A stretch of 64,000 nucleotides of DNA from Diphasiastrum complanatum (Eukaryota; Streptophyta; Lycopodiopsida; Lycopodiales; Lycopodiaceae). Every line of letters starts with the position of its first letter. Within the stretch, counting starts at the first letter, position 1. Positions 46,970-58,343 of this stretch are shown here, piece by piece. Position numbers and translations under genes: made by a program. Below the pieces are notes generated by a model. The model had not been told where the DNA came from. It saw only the letters and a list, made by a program, of their open reading frames with translations, and searched no databases. The stretch lies in the NCBI GenBank assembly GCA_029204225.1, contig CM055102.1, positions 4,889,520-4,953,519 on the forward strand. Direction: 5' to 3'.

Positions 46970-47355
46970 TGTCAGAAATGGTGAACTCCTGCAACTTTTC
47001 CGCAACACGAATATGAAACGAAAGTCGAATGAGAACAATTCGCGAAAGTCAACGTCCCTTGACTAGATACGGAAGAAACGAAATGAGCGAAAGCAAACGA
47101 AAAAAACGAAACAAATGAAGGGGAATCTTTCACACTGCCAGCTGGCAGTTCAACGGGCTTGGAGTCGTAGACTTCATGCGCAGCTGAAACGAGTGCAACG
47201 ACGGAGAGTAACTAATTAGTTGATTAACATTAACTAGTCTTGTGATTCTACGTTTAGCTATCTTGTAGACTCCACATAGTGGAGATATAAACTATCATTT
47301 CTGGATCATAAATACAAAGAGAAAAAAAGAATAGACAAAAATATTGTAAGAGACA
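46970..47355 (+). repeat. Family-B 3' LTR, part 1
   Basis: TGTCAGAAATGG... up to GTAAGAGACA, where element D is inserted. The second part is 51052-51408. Confidence 0.9.
47351..47355. repeat. Left target duplication of element D
   Basis: AGACA, identical to 51047-51051. Confidence 0.88.
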
Positions 47356-48619
47356 TGTGATGCCACAAAATTGTTAAATGTTGAATAAGAACATAAATAT
47401 GGCACAATTTACTCGAAATTGAAGATATGAGCTGGATAAATATAAATCATGAAGAGGCCTAAGTCATTTTTTGGGAATATATCTCCTAAGTACTTGTCTT
47501 ATAATAAAGGGCAAGACCTTTAAAAGGAAAGACATTGTCTTGGATAGCCTTTACTACGTCGTCCACACAAAACAACTAGATATGAAAAGACATGTTAAAC
47601 TAGAGTAATTTTAACTCTTGGTTAAATATACCTCTTATGGTATAATTGAACGTATACTTAGTCTAATTGTTAACTAGACCCTTTCGCGGGAGCGATGCAC
47701 ATGTTGTTTTAGAGGTGTGTTTGTTCGTCCCGTAGAACATATATTGATCTCACACTTCAGTCTCGAGCATCGAGAGAGAAGAGTTTATGCATATGTAAGA
47801 GATTGAAGAAGTGAATAGAGTGCTGAGAGTTATTCTCCCTTATCTCTGTTCTTCGCACTGTTGAGTGTGAGTGATCCTGAGTCTACTAGCAATCTCTAAC
47901 GCATTTCATGAATTACTCTCTGATCAGACAAACTCTCTAGCACATTACAGTCGTTGGCTGTGTATCCGTAAAAGATGCTCTAAGGAACTGTCTTAAAATC
48001 ATTTTATTCGTCTGTCATGAATACTTTCTTTTCGGCACTCGAATAACGACTATCTTTGGTACAGTCTAGCATGATCATTGAATAAAACTGTATGTATACA
48101 TATGAGATGACAGTCCATGTCTGAAGAATCGAGTTCTTGATCTGTGTTCCTGATTGTAATTGACATAAGTTTCTAACGTGCTCTAAAACTATTCGTGTTC
48201 TTTGACCATTAAATTGGAGTTACGTTGTTGAGGACTTCTGTCTAGAAATGAACAGTTTGCGAACGCGATTAATTAATTGTCTGCACAACCACGCATACAT
48301 CAAACATTTCTTGACTCTCTATTGACACCTTAATCAGCCAGAGTGTAGTACTATTGTACTACTCTGATAAAATCTCATCTGTAGAACGCGTTTCATTCGA
48401 TTTGATAGAGGCCATATTGTTGTTTAGAAATTATTAACATTACATTCCTCAAACACAAGTAATACTGGTTACTTTCTAATGTTTGTCGACAACCAGAATA
48501 ACACTCGAAACCATTTGTCATAAATTGTACCAAATACATAACTTTCTAACAATGTCCCTTGTGGGAACGACATTATTTACTACAAAATCTATATTAACCT
48601 TGTTGGTATAGTATGACAT
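47356..48619 (+). repeat. Element D 5' LTR
   Basis: TGTGATGCCACAAAATTG to GTATAGTATGACA. It shares the phrases GGAACTGTCTTAAAATCATT and GTTGTTGAGGACTTCTGT-like with the 7380-8598 LTR (CTTAAAACTCATTG, TTGTTGAGGACAGATTG), so they are distant relatives. Confidence 0.93.
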
Positions 48620-48631
48620 ATACCAATGTTT

Positions 48632-48650
48632 GGCGCCATTGTCGGGGATA
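48632..48650 (+). other. tRNA-Asp-type primer binding site, element D
   Basis: TGGCGCCATTGTCGGGGAT, two bases away from the complement of plant tRNA-Asp's 3' end. It starts 12 bases after the LTR, as at 8611. Confidence 0.82.
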
Positions 48651-49770
48651 GCTTAAGAAAGTTATAAGAAATCTGACACATCCATCTCCATCTCTAGTCT
48701 ATGTCAGATAGAGAATCCCGACTAGAACAATACCGTAAGCTTATAGACGACTTTCTCTGGTTATGGGCCAAGCTCTCTATCGAGCAGAAATGATTTCTCT
48801 GTTGGGGCATAATCTAGGGGAAATTCTAGGTCGTGCCTTTCGGATTAGCAGAGTTATACATACTTTGGCTATGTATGCTCTTGAATATATTTGAATCAAA
48901 GAATTTTAATTTTTGAGGAACGAAGACAATAAGTGACATTTTTGGAAGTGAAAGTCACAGTTTCAACTGTACAAACCACAAGTTGTTGCGGATCTAGGTG
49001 CTTTTGACGATGCAGGGTTGCTGATCAATGTAAATATGGCCTATCCTGAACTCTTCAGTCTTTATGTGGATTGCGACCGAAATCTTGCAGATTATTTTGC
49101 GGGAATTTGATACAATCTGCAAGACAGAAGGAAGTCAATTCGCTATAAGCAATTTTGTACATATTCCTTTTGGCAGTTCGGAACTTTCGCGGCAAAGACA
49201 TTGTTTTTCATTCAGAATCTTTATGTTAAAGCAATTTCATAAGATTTTCAGCTCGCTATAGTAAAGAAATCACACTACGAAGTGGTTCAGATGTAGATAG
49301 AAAGTTAACTCAGGAGCTGTTTGATAGAACTTTGCTCCCGGTTAAGCTTCAAGAATTCGACAACCTCCCAATTGGCCGTTATACGAAATCCAAAGAAGAC
49401 TTGTTGTTGATGAGGCTCAACAAAACTTGGAGTTCGCTCAAAAGCTACAATGATGAATTGAATTTTTTGTAAATATTTATTCTTACCTATGTCGTGGTGA
49501 TGATTACATGTGATGCTGAATCCAGATCTTTGAAGTTTGATGAGGTTTTGAAGATTGATTCCAGTTCTTATCAACAATTCAAAGATCAAATCAAATCAAC
49601 CTATTTAATAGAAACAACAAAGACACATATTCTCTAAGATGAAGAAATATCTAAAGGACGAAACCTATGAAGAAATATCTTTTCACCTTAACGAAAATCT
49701 GAAGAATAAGGATGTTTCGCGAATGATACTCGAAATGAAGATGATATGTTCATGAGGACGTTTCACATTT

Positions 49771-49781
49771 GAGAAAGGGGA
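49771..49781 (+). other. Polypurine tract, element D
   Basis: GAGAAAGGGGA directly precedes the 3' LTR. Confidence 0.8.
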
Positions 49782-49783
49782 TA

Positions 49784-51046
49784 TGTGATGCCACAAAATT
49801 GTTAAATGTTAAATATCAACATAAATATGGCACGATTTACTCGAAAATGAAGATATGAGCTGGATAAATATAAATCATGAAGAGGCCTAGGTCATTTTTT
49901 GGGAATATATCTCCTAAGTATTTGCCTTATAATAAAGGACAAGACCTTTAAAAGGAAAGACATTGCCTTGGACAGCCTTTACTAGGTCGTCCACACGAAA
50001 CGACTAGATATGAAAAGACATGTTAAACTAGAGTAATTTTAACTCTTGGTTAGATATACCTCTTATGGTATAATTGAATGTATACTTAGTCTAATTGTTA
50101 ACTAGACCCTTTCGCGGGAGCGAGGCACCTGTTGTTTTAGAGGTGTGTTTGTTCGTCCCGTAGAACATATATTGATCTCACACTTCAGTCTCGAGCATCG
50201 AGAGAGAAGAGTTTATGCATATGTAAGAGGTTGAAGAAGTGAATAGAGTGCTGAGAGTTATTCTCCTTTATATCTGTTCTCCGCATTGTTGAGTGTGATT
50301 GATCCTGAGTCTACTAGCAATCTCTAACGCATTTCATGAATTACTCTCTGATCAGACAAACTCTCTAGCGCATTACAGTCGTTTGTTGTGTATCCGTAAA
50401 ACATGCTCTAAGGAACTGTCTTAAAATCATTTTATTCATCTGTCGTGAATACTTTCTTTTTGGCACTCGAATAACGACTATCTTTGGTACAGTCTAGCAC
50501 GATCATTGAATAAAACTATATGTATACATATGAGATGATAGTCCCTGCCTGAAGAATTGAGTCCTTGATCTGTGTTCCTGATTGTAATTGACATAAGTTT
50601 CTAACGTGCTCTGAAACTATTCGTGTTCTTTAACCATTAAATTGGAGTTATGTTGTTGAGGACTTCTGTCTAGAAATGAACAGTTCGCAAACACGATTAA
50701 TTAATTGTCTACACAACCACAAATACATCAAACATTTCTTGACTCTCTGTTGACACCTTAATCAGTCGAAGTGTAGTACTGTTGTACTACTCTGATAACA
50801 TCTCATCTGTAGAACGCGTTTCATTCGATTTGATAGAGGCCAGATTGCTGTTCTGAAATTATTAACATTACATTCCTCAAACACAAGTAATACTGGTTAC
50901 TTTCTAATGTCTGTCGACAACCAAAATAACACTTGAAACCATTTGTCATAAATTGTACCAAATGCATAACTTTCTAACGCTATTTCCTATGGGAACGACA
51001 TTATTTACTACAAAATCTATATTAACCTTGTTGGTATAGTACGACA
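49784..51046 (+). repeat. Element D 3' LTR
   Basis: TGTGATGCCACAAAATTG to GTATAGTACGACA, the near-identical partner of 47356-48619. Confidence 0.93.
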
Positions 51047-51051
51047 AGACA
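51047..51051. repeat. Right target duplication of element D
   Basis: AGACA. Confidence 0.88.
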
Positions 51052-51408
51052 GAGAGAGAGACATAGCGACTAGAGCAAAAAAGAAAAATACTAGAAACAA
51101 AAAGAGTTGTGCATGAAAGTTTGCCAACAAGCAGAACACAACAAAAGAGCAGAGTGTCATTCCGCTAACGAGCGAGACACTGACGATCTCGCTCTAAAAA
51201 TCATACTCATTGCTTTATTTTTGTGCTTCTCCTTGTCTTGCATCATTTGTCTTGATTGCTAGAATAGAATGTGTTTTGTGCTGTGTAGTCGCGTGTCTAG
51301 GATCCTGTGAAGCTTCTGCACAAAAGAATATTCAACGACACAAAATCGTTCTCGAATACAAAAACGAAAATGAAAATGAAAAAGAAAAACAGTTTCGCTT
51401 TCGCGACA
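51052..51408 (+). repeat. Family-B 3' LTR, part 2
   Basis: GAGAGAGAGACATAGCGACT... to TTTCGCGACA, continuing 46970-47355. Confidence 0.9.
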
Positions 51409-52080
51409 ACAAGCTTGCCAAGCTCATACAACAGTTGGGTGATGATCATCACGACACATCCAGAACTGACTCTTTCAAGAGTCATTACAATGTTGTTGTA
51501 GAAAGACACACGGAGGAACGAAGCCTCAAGTTTCTCAGCTGATTCTCACGCCTTGTACACCAACAAGAGCATGACTAAGTAGAAGAAGAAGAAAGGCCCG
51601 AAGCAATCAAAGCAAGACCAGAAACCAGCACAACACAAAGAACAATCGAATTTGTAGAAAAAGAAGAAGCTGTTCTGCAGATACTGCAAACAAAACAACC
51701 ACGAGATTCAAGACTGTCGAATATTACAAGCTAAGCACAACATCAAGGGACAGTCGAATCAAGTGGCCAATGTAGCTACAAATGCTCCACAGCCCATTCA
51801 AGAAGCGGATCATGATGCCTTCATGACCAGCCATCAAGGAGCATCCAGCGATAGTTCTTGGTTTCTGGATTCCGGTGCCACTCAACATATGACCAGCCTC
51901 ATTAGTTGTTTTGAGTCCTATACACCCTACAGTACCAACAAATATGTTCACCTTGGCAATAATAGCACACAAGCTATTAAAGGTGAAGGTACTATAAGAT
52001 TGAGCTTTGCAAATGATCAATATAGGCTACTTTCTAAAGTCCTGTATGTACCCAACTTATCTACGAATCTGTTTACGCAT
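51409..52080 (+). pseudogene. Family-A gag end, zinc knuckle and protease (piece 3)
   Basis: Starts at the ACAAG duplication and completes the gag phrase TSLPSSYNSWVM and HPELTLSRVIT. A Lys/Gln-rich region with stops follows, then the knuckle CRYCKQNNHEIQDC, then from 51763 VANVATNAPQPIQ, WFLDSGATQHMT (protease site), YVHLGNNSTQAIKGEGT and LSKVLYVPNLSTNLF to about 52080. It ends abruptly at a junction with family-B sequence. Confidence 0.85.
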
Positions 52081-52680
52081 TGATCCAATTCTGTTCCAAT
52101 CCTGGTCTAGCACATTGGCAAAAGGCCAAACGAATCCTATAGTATCTGAAGGGTACCCAGAATATTGGATTAACCTACAGAGCTAGAAACGAGGAGAAAA
52201 GATTTGACTTGCATCACTACAGTGATGCGAGCTGGGTGAGCTGAAAGGATGACAACAAGTCCATTATTGGAGGATATACAATAGCATGCGGAGCTGCAAT
52301 CAGCTGGATATGCAAAAAGCAAACCCTGGTAGCTCAATCCTCTTGCGAAGCTGAGTATGTCACAGTCTCAAAAGTGGCGAATGCGGTAGTGTGGTTGTGG
52401 ATGATGTTGGAGGCAATTGGGATACCACAAGAGGGGCCAAGCATGATGATGATGGACTCCCAGAGTGCCATCTATCTATCCCAGGATCCTGTCTTCCATT
52501 CAAATGTGAAGTACCATCACATTTGAGATTTGATCTCGAAAGGAGAGCTCCAGGTACAGTTCATAGAATCAGAAAGTATGATTGCAGATCTCTTCACGAA
52601 ACCGCCCGACAAGCCACTCTTTGCCAAGCAAAGAGAGACAATTGGATTGAACGAACAAAGTTGCAAGGTTCAAGAGGGAG
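52081..52680 (+). pseudogene. Second family-B RNase H end
   Basis: Reads, in mixed frames, WHIGKRPNES-like, KSIIGGYTIACGAAISWICKKQT, AQSSCEAEYVT, MMMDSQSAIYLSQDPVFHS, IEHESMIADLFTKPPD-like and ends with AAGAGGGAG before the LTR. It closely follows 46390-46969. The left end joins family-A protease at 52081 without an LTR, so its 5' part was lost in a recombination or deletion. Confidence 0.85.
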
Positions 52681-53395
52681 TGTCAGAAATGGTGAACTCC
52701 TGCAACTTTGTCGCAGCACAAACAAGACACGAAGGTCGAACGAGAACAATTCGCGATAGTCAATGTGTCTTTGACTCAAAGCACGAACGATTTGCGCAAA
52801 ATGGATGCAAAACAAAAACTACAAAAAAAATGAAGACACACAAAGAGAAATCTTACGAGCTGTCAGCTGGCAGCTCAACGGGCTTCATGCCTAGCTGAAA
52901 TGAATAGCAATGACGGAGACTAACTAACTAGTTGATTAGCGTTAACTAGTCTTGTGATTCTATGTTTAGCTAACTTGTAAACTCCACACAGTGGAGGTAT
53001 AAACGAACCTCTCTGGATCATAACTATAAGAAGAGAGATAGTGAATAAAGAGATCTATAAGAAACAAAGAGAGACGTAGCGAATAGAGTAAGAAAGCAAA
53101 AATATCATAGCTGTGCATGAAAGTCTGCCAACGAGCAGAACACAACGAAAGAGCAGAGAATCAATCCGCCAACGAGCGAGACACTGACGATCTCGCTCTA
53201 AAACCAGACTGACAAAATAGTCGCTCTATTTCGTGTATCTCTTGGCCTTGTGCTGTGTCTCTTGATTGTTAGAATAAAATATGTTCTGTGATGCGTAGTC
53301 GAGAGCTTCCACACGAAAAGAAATTTGAAAGACAGAAAATTGTTCGCGAATCCGAAGAGAGGATGAACACGAAACAAGAAAAAGCTTCCGTGACA
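52681..53395 (+). repeat. Family-B 3' LTR (second copy)
   Basis: TGTCAGAAATGG to AGCTTCCGTGACA, 715 bp. No AG expansion. It directly abuts the minus-strand integrase of 53396. Confidence 0.88.
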
Positions 53396-54160
53396 TATCC
53401 AACCATAATCCCTTTAATAGAATTAGGATCATCTCTTTTCCTTGTTTCCAAGGGCACATGAACAAAGCAAGCACAACCAAAAACTCTAAGGTGATCTACC
53501 TTAGGTTTCTTCTTAAACAAGACTTCAAAAGGTGATTTTCCAGCAAGTGCATTGTGAGGTAATCTATTACACAAATAATTTGCACAATTTATAGCTTCAT
53601 CCCAATATTCTATAGGCAAAGAAGCTTCAACTTGGATTGCTTTAGCAGATTCACATAAAGATCTATTTTTCCTCTCAACAACTCCATTTTGAGATGGAGA
53701 ATAAGCATAAGAAGACTCTCTCTTTATTCCTTCACCTTCACAATATTCATGAAACTTGTTGGAGATGTATTCACCTCCTCCATCACATCTTAAAGCTTTA
53801 ACTTTGAAAGAAAATTGTTTCTCAACATAAGCTTTGAAGATTAGGAAGTGATTAAAAACCACAGCCTTTGAAGAAAGTAGATATAACCAAGTATATCTTG
53901 TAAAGTCATCAATAAAGGTGACAAAACATGTTGCACCACCAATTCCGAATGTATAAGCTCCAAAGGATGAGTAGTCTTTATAAAAGACTTTTGATATGGC
54001 TTTCTGTGTGATTTTGCAATAGCACAAGCCTCACAAGGCTTGAAATTTTTGGAAAGAGATATTGGAAGACAATTGCCTTCACTTTCTTGACCATAGAAGA
54101 CATAGATTTAAAGTTAGGATGCCCCAACCTTCTATGCCACAACTCCTCCTTAGATAACAA
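53396..54160 (-). pseudogene. Family-E copia pre-integrase and integrase
   Basis: 54160-53978 reads LWHRRLGHPNFKSM. From about 54027 to 53396 the integrase core reads GGATCFVTFIDDFTRYTW, KALRCDGGGEYISNKF, YSPSQNGVVERKNRSL, YLCNRLPHNALAGKSPFE, VFGCACFVHVPLE, KRDDPNSIKGIMVGY, then is cut at the family-B LTR. The protease and zinc knuckle between here and gag are deleted. One frameshift lies near 54000. Confidence 0.87.
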
Positions 54161-54197
54161 AGCAATTTCATAAAAAAAATTGCATTCTCATAAGAAT

Positions 54198-54801
54198 TCA
54201 ACTTAAAAATTCCACCACATCTAGATCCATCAGCCTAGATTCTTTATAAATAAGAATTCCTTGAAGAGTTTCTAGATTAGGCAACTCCTCCTTAATGGCA
54301 AAAGACTGAACAAGATTATCATAGTCATCTCTCAAGCCATTTAAAATGACTTGAACTAGCTCATCTTGGTTAATAGTAACACCAACACAGGAAAGCTCTC
54401 TATGTAAATCTTTAACTCTCAGAACATAGTTTGATGCACTCTCTTTCACTTCTTTGGAAACTTTGGAAAATCAAATTCCTAAGAGTGAGTATTCTAGAAG
54501 TATTCTTTGCTTCACAGATGGACTTAAGTGCATCCCAAGCTTCTTTGGCTGTAGTGCAAGATCCTATCTCTCTCAAAATTTCATTAGATACATTCATCTT
54601 AATGAAATGTAGAGCCATTCTAGCTCTCTTCCTATACTTAGGAATTTCAACCTGTGCTTGAGGCTCCTCCTCAACACCAAGCACAATGTCCATAACATCC
54701 TGGAGTATCAAAATAGACTCCATTCTGAACTTCCAAATTGAGTAATTAGAAGTATTTAGTCTTTCATTTGCTTCTAAAAGATATCCCCCCAGAGGTGCCA
54801 T
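54198..54801 (-). pseudogene. Family-E copia gag
   Basis: 54801 down to about 54430 reads MAPLGGYLLEANERL, NYSIWKFRMESIL, MALHFIKMNVSNEIL and LTLRNLIFQSFQ; after a frameshift 54449-54198 reads YVLRVKDLHRELSCVG and DELVQVILNGL. A relative of the 5552-6091 gag. Its start ATG is preceded on the minus strand by a long leader up to the primer site at 55559-55570. Confidence 0.87.
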
Positions 54802-55558
54802 TTAGATGAAGACTTCTTAGTTATTGGACTGCAATATGTTTGAGCTGTTCCAATCAGACTTTAAGTTGCTGCTCTCTTTCACTATAGGTATTTTCAAGGA
54901 TATTCTACCTTCCTATGTGAAACACTTGCAACTATATTTGAGAAGGATCTCAAATATTCCATAAGAGAAGATTATCTAGATCAGACACACAAAGTGAATT
55001 GTGACACTTTGGCAAGTTTGAATCCTACTTTTGGCACATGTGAAATGCTTCAAAAGAAAATACTATTGACACTCAGAAGGCTCAAAGGGTGCTCAATTAC
55101 TTCAAACTAGTCTTGATCTTCAGTTTCTTGTGAAGGATGCTCAAAACAATGGATTCAGAACAAAGCAAGGTTGAATCAAATCAAAATGCTGTCACTCGGA
55201 TTTTGGACCTATCCCTATCCTCTTTAAGAGCTTATAACTCTTGATAGACACATCAGCTTGATTTGGTTTCAATCTCTATGAAAAATACAGATTATAAGCT
55301 TTCGATCAAGCTATAACACCACTATTTTTGGATCTTCAAGCAAGGAGATAGAAGGGACTAAAAATCTCTGATTTTTACACGTACGGAATTCCAGAATTCC
55401 GTACTAACACTATTCAGGTCTAAAAATTCAGTTCCACTCTGATTTGATCCAAATACACTTCAGAGAAAGGTGAGAAAAAGTGCTAAACTACTTTTTTGCT
55501 TGAATTCGCTCTCAATTTCTTGTACAATCAGAGATGTTAGCATGCAAAGCTTAATTTG
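54802..55558 (-). other. Family-E leader (non-coding)
   Basis: The stretch between primer site and gag start on the minus strand; no other content recognised. Confidence 0.55.
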
Positions 55559-55570
55559 GGTCTGATACCA
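55559..55570 (-). other. Primer binding site, family E
   Basis: The minus strand reads TGGTATCAGACC immediately after the LTR, one base from the initiator-Met site TGGTATCAGAGC. Confidence 0.75.
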
Positions 55571-56619
55571 TGACAAAATTTCCAAAATTCACATGTGTGG
55601 GGAATGTCCACAAGTATGATGGATCTAATTAAGCTTTGTGATTAGCACAGTAACCTGATTCTAAATTGATTACAAGATCTAGCTCAGAAGATATGGCTTA
55701 ACTACAATCTAGCATGCTAAACATCAGAATATGATAGCAATAAATCAATAATGAGCAAAAGTACCAGATATCAGTGTATTAGCATTAGCCTCAACATGAG
55801 TTAGAGAGAGAAAGATAGAGAGATAACAAGCAAAACTTGTGTGGATCCAAAATGGCATGAGATAGCTACAAAGCTATGGTTCGTCATCACAAAATATGAG
55901 GAGAGCTACACAAATTTATGGAGTTTGAGGTAGCTCGAGGTAGAACCATATCCATCCATCATTTAATGACATCTAAAGTGAAAACTAGAGTCTATGTAAC
56001 ATTTGTCACTTCTCATGCATGAAACTCTACCAACTTTTTCCAAGTGTGCTAGTTCTAACTAGAAATGTACAAATCATCATGCATGTGTCCATTACACTTT
56101 GTGCATGCCTTGCATGTCACCATGGATCACTTACAATTAATGCATGTGAATTGCCACGAGTTTCTACAAGCATAATTTTGCTAATTCTATGTCTACAAAC
56201 TATATGCAAGTTGTATCATCATTCTAGATATGACATATTCATGTAGCTCGTGTTCTATCTAGGCCAAACTTGGCATTTTGCATTTATGAACAACATACTT
56301 AGAGAGAGAGAGAGAGAGATGCCCTATTCCCACACTTTTACACTATATATAATAGGTCCTTGATCTATTTGGATGTGCTTGTCCAAGCTTATCAACATTT
56401 AGAAAGTTCTAGATCTATTCTACCAATAGACTAGATTCAATGCATCTCAATTTTCAAATTTGAATTGGTTCAGACTTGACCTGCCTAGTTTTCCCACACT
56501 TTCCAAAATGGTAATTCAAATAAACTTAGGCCTAAACAACTTTATAAAGTTTATCTCTAAGCCGAAATTGCTAGTTGAGCTAAACATGATAAATCTTAAC
56601 TAGTTGACAATTTCTCACA
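55571..56619 (-). repeat. Copia LTR shared between two minus-strand internal regions
   Basis: The left border is set by the primer site, the right border by a polypurine tract (GAAGAGGGAGTG on the minus strand at about 56619-56632). TGACAAAATTT to ATTTCTCACA, about 1049 bp, with imperfect terminal inversion. It is the 3' LTR of the 56617-57365 unit and the 5' LTR of the 53396-55570 unit. Confidence 0.65.
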
Positions 56620-57365
56620 CTCCCTCTTCGACTAGTTTTACTAGACTTTGAAAGTACACCAAGTGATGTTCTATGCTTTGTAAGCAAGTCCTTTCCAAGT
56701 GCTTTGGTGAAGATATCAGCCACACATTCCTTTGAAGAGACATGTTGAAGCTCTACCTCCTTTGTCATGACTTGTTCCCTCACAAAATGATATGCCACCT
56801 CAATATGCTTGCTCCTTGCATGAAAGATAGGATTGCTTGCCAATCTTTTGGCTAATAGGTTGTCACAAAAGATGATTGGACTCTCTGAAAAATCCAACAA
56901 GTGAAGATCTTTCACCTTCCTCTTGATCCATAACATCTCCTTTATGCATGATGATGTAAGTGCTTTGTACTCGGCCTCACTAGATGACAATGAGATTGTA
57001 GCTTGTTTCTTTGACATCCAAGAGATAGCTCCATTACCTATGAAAATAGCATGTACATTAATGGATTTCCTATCCATTTGATCTTAAGCAAAGTCCGAAT
57101 CTGAAAATCCAAACAAGTTAGGTGATGATCCCTCATAAAGAATGCCATAATCTCTAGATCTCGAGATGTACCTCAATACTCTCTTGCTTAGCTTCCAATG
57201 CTCCACACTTGGATTTTGCATAAATTGGCTTAGTCTACGAACACAATAACTAGGAATAGGTCTTGTGATGGTTAGATATATGAGTGAACCAACTAGCTTC
57301 CTATAGAGAATGTCCTCGAAGGATCTTTCATTACCTCTTATAGTGAGCTTTACATTTAACTCCAT
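56580..57365 (-). pseudogene. Copia RNase H and reverse transcriptase end (family of 1743-7329)
   Basis: 57365-57084 reads VKLTIRGNERSFEDI, YRKLVGSLIYLTITRP and RRLSQFMQNPS; 57077-56580 reads MDRKSINVHAIFIGNGAISWMSKKQ, SSSEAEYKAL, FCDNLLAKRLAS, HARSKHIEVAYHFVREQV and CVADIFTKAL. One stop (near 57080) separates them. The upstream part is missing, replaced at 57366 by gypsy sequence. Confidence 0.88.
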
Positions 57366-57625
57366 AGCAAATTTACTGATCTAAGTTGCATTTTACAACT
57401 CAAGAAAAGGAGTTATTTGTTGTGATATGTGCACTTAAAACTTGGAAGCATTATCTTTATGGTAGTCAGTTTATAGTGTATATAGATCACCAGCCTCTAA
57501 TTTACTTTTGCGATCAACATGATCTGAGAGGTCGTAAAGAGCTTACGCTAGAATTTGATTTTGAGATCCGATATGTCAAAGGCAGCTCTAACCAAATTTT
57601 AAGACACTCTAAGTCAGATTGGTAA
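57366..57625 (+). pseudogene. Ty3/gypsy RNase H fragment
   Basis: The frame reads LHFTTQEKELFVVICALKTW, HYLYGSQFIVYIDHQPLIYF, GRKELTLEFDFEIRYVKGSSN: the classic gypsy RNase H pattern (TxxE-E-L, DHxxL, YxxGxxN). Only about 80 codons survive. It is a different superfamily from every other protein remnant here. Confidence 0.9.
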
Positions 57626-58343
57626 ATCAAATAAACTTTTATTCATCTAGATTTCTATAGATGATCCATATCTTTTGTTGAGAGGAAAGTGTGAAACAAA
57701 TTCTCATTTTGGTGATACTAGAAAAAATGAGAATGAAAAAAATCATAAACAAATTTTATCAATTTGTTGTAACTTTTAGATGTTTATTCAAAACTTAGAA
57801 CAAAATAATATCAAAATTGTAGGATTGACATATAGTAAAGATATGACAATATGACATGGCAAGGCCTTTGTGATACAACATGGCTTTGTTTAACGATAAA
57901 TCATATCAAGACATAAATTACAGGATCAAATTAAGCCATAAGCATGTCTTATCACACCAAAGGAAGCCACAACCATTTGGAGGGTGACTAGTTTTCTTCA
58001 AGACGGTTTCGTAACCTTGTTGTTGTTCAATGATTCGATCGAATGCATCATCGGCTAAGGTCTATCACCATCGATAAGCGAATTACAGAATTAGAGCCAA
58101 CCAAAAAAACTTAAAGCGGTCATGCAGTGATTCACACAATACAGCTTTGGCATGGACAGCTAAACTCAGGACACAAAGTCTGGCAGCTTCAGAAAGACTG
58201 TCAAATTGCAACCTATCATGTGAATCTAAATGCTTATGTAACTGCAATGTACATTGGGTTCTTCTCAGCTGCAGTAAATAACCAGGAAGCGTACTAGCAT
58301 GACAAATTAAAAAGGCGATCGCCATTGGAATGGTGACTTCTAA
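57626..58343. other. Non-coding flank, probable 3' UTR of the WIP gene
   Basis: AT-rich to 57900, more mixed after. No gene. The WIP transcript (minus strand) should end in this region. Confidence 0.4.

Larger units (their letters stand above)
48620..49783 (+). other. Element D internal region
   Basis: After the primer site an ATG (near 48701) reads MSDRESRLEQYRKLIDDFL and stops about 11 codons later; it may be a gag start relic. The open stretches at 49064-49261 and (minus) 49589-49305 have no recognisable features. The region ends in GAGAAAGGGGATA. Confidence 0.7.
47356..51046 (+). mobile_element. Coding-free LTR element (element D, LARD-like)
   Basis: Two LTRs of 1264 bp (47356-48619) and 1263 bp (49784-51046) flank an internal region of only 1164 bp. 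The internal part has a tRNA-Asp-type primer site at 48632-48650 and a polypurine tract at about 49772-49781, but no gag, protease, integrase or reverse transcriptase. A perfect AGACA duplication flanks the unit. It is a non-autonomous element that needs proteins from elsewhere. The primer type points to a gypsy (Athila/Tat-like) helper. The two LTRs differ at about 14 of the first 240 positions by eye. Confidence 0.92.

Noticed and set aside
48632-48650. tRNA-Asp gene fragment
   Set aside because: It matches only the complement of the tRNA 3' end and sits directly after an LTR, as a primer site does.
51210-51542. 110-codon frame near the element-D edge
   Set aside because: It crosses the family-B LTR end into family-A gag in a frame that is not the gag frame.
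58083-58325. 80-codon minus-strand frame after the WIP stop
   Set aside because: Downstream of a good stop codon, not similar to WIP C-termini and most likely 3' UTR.
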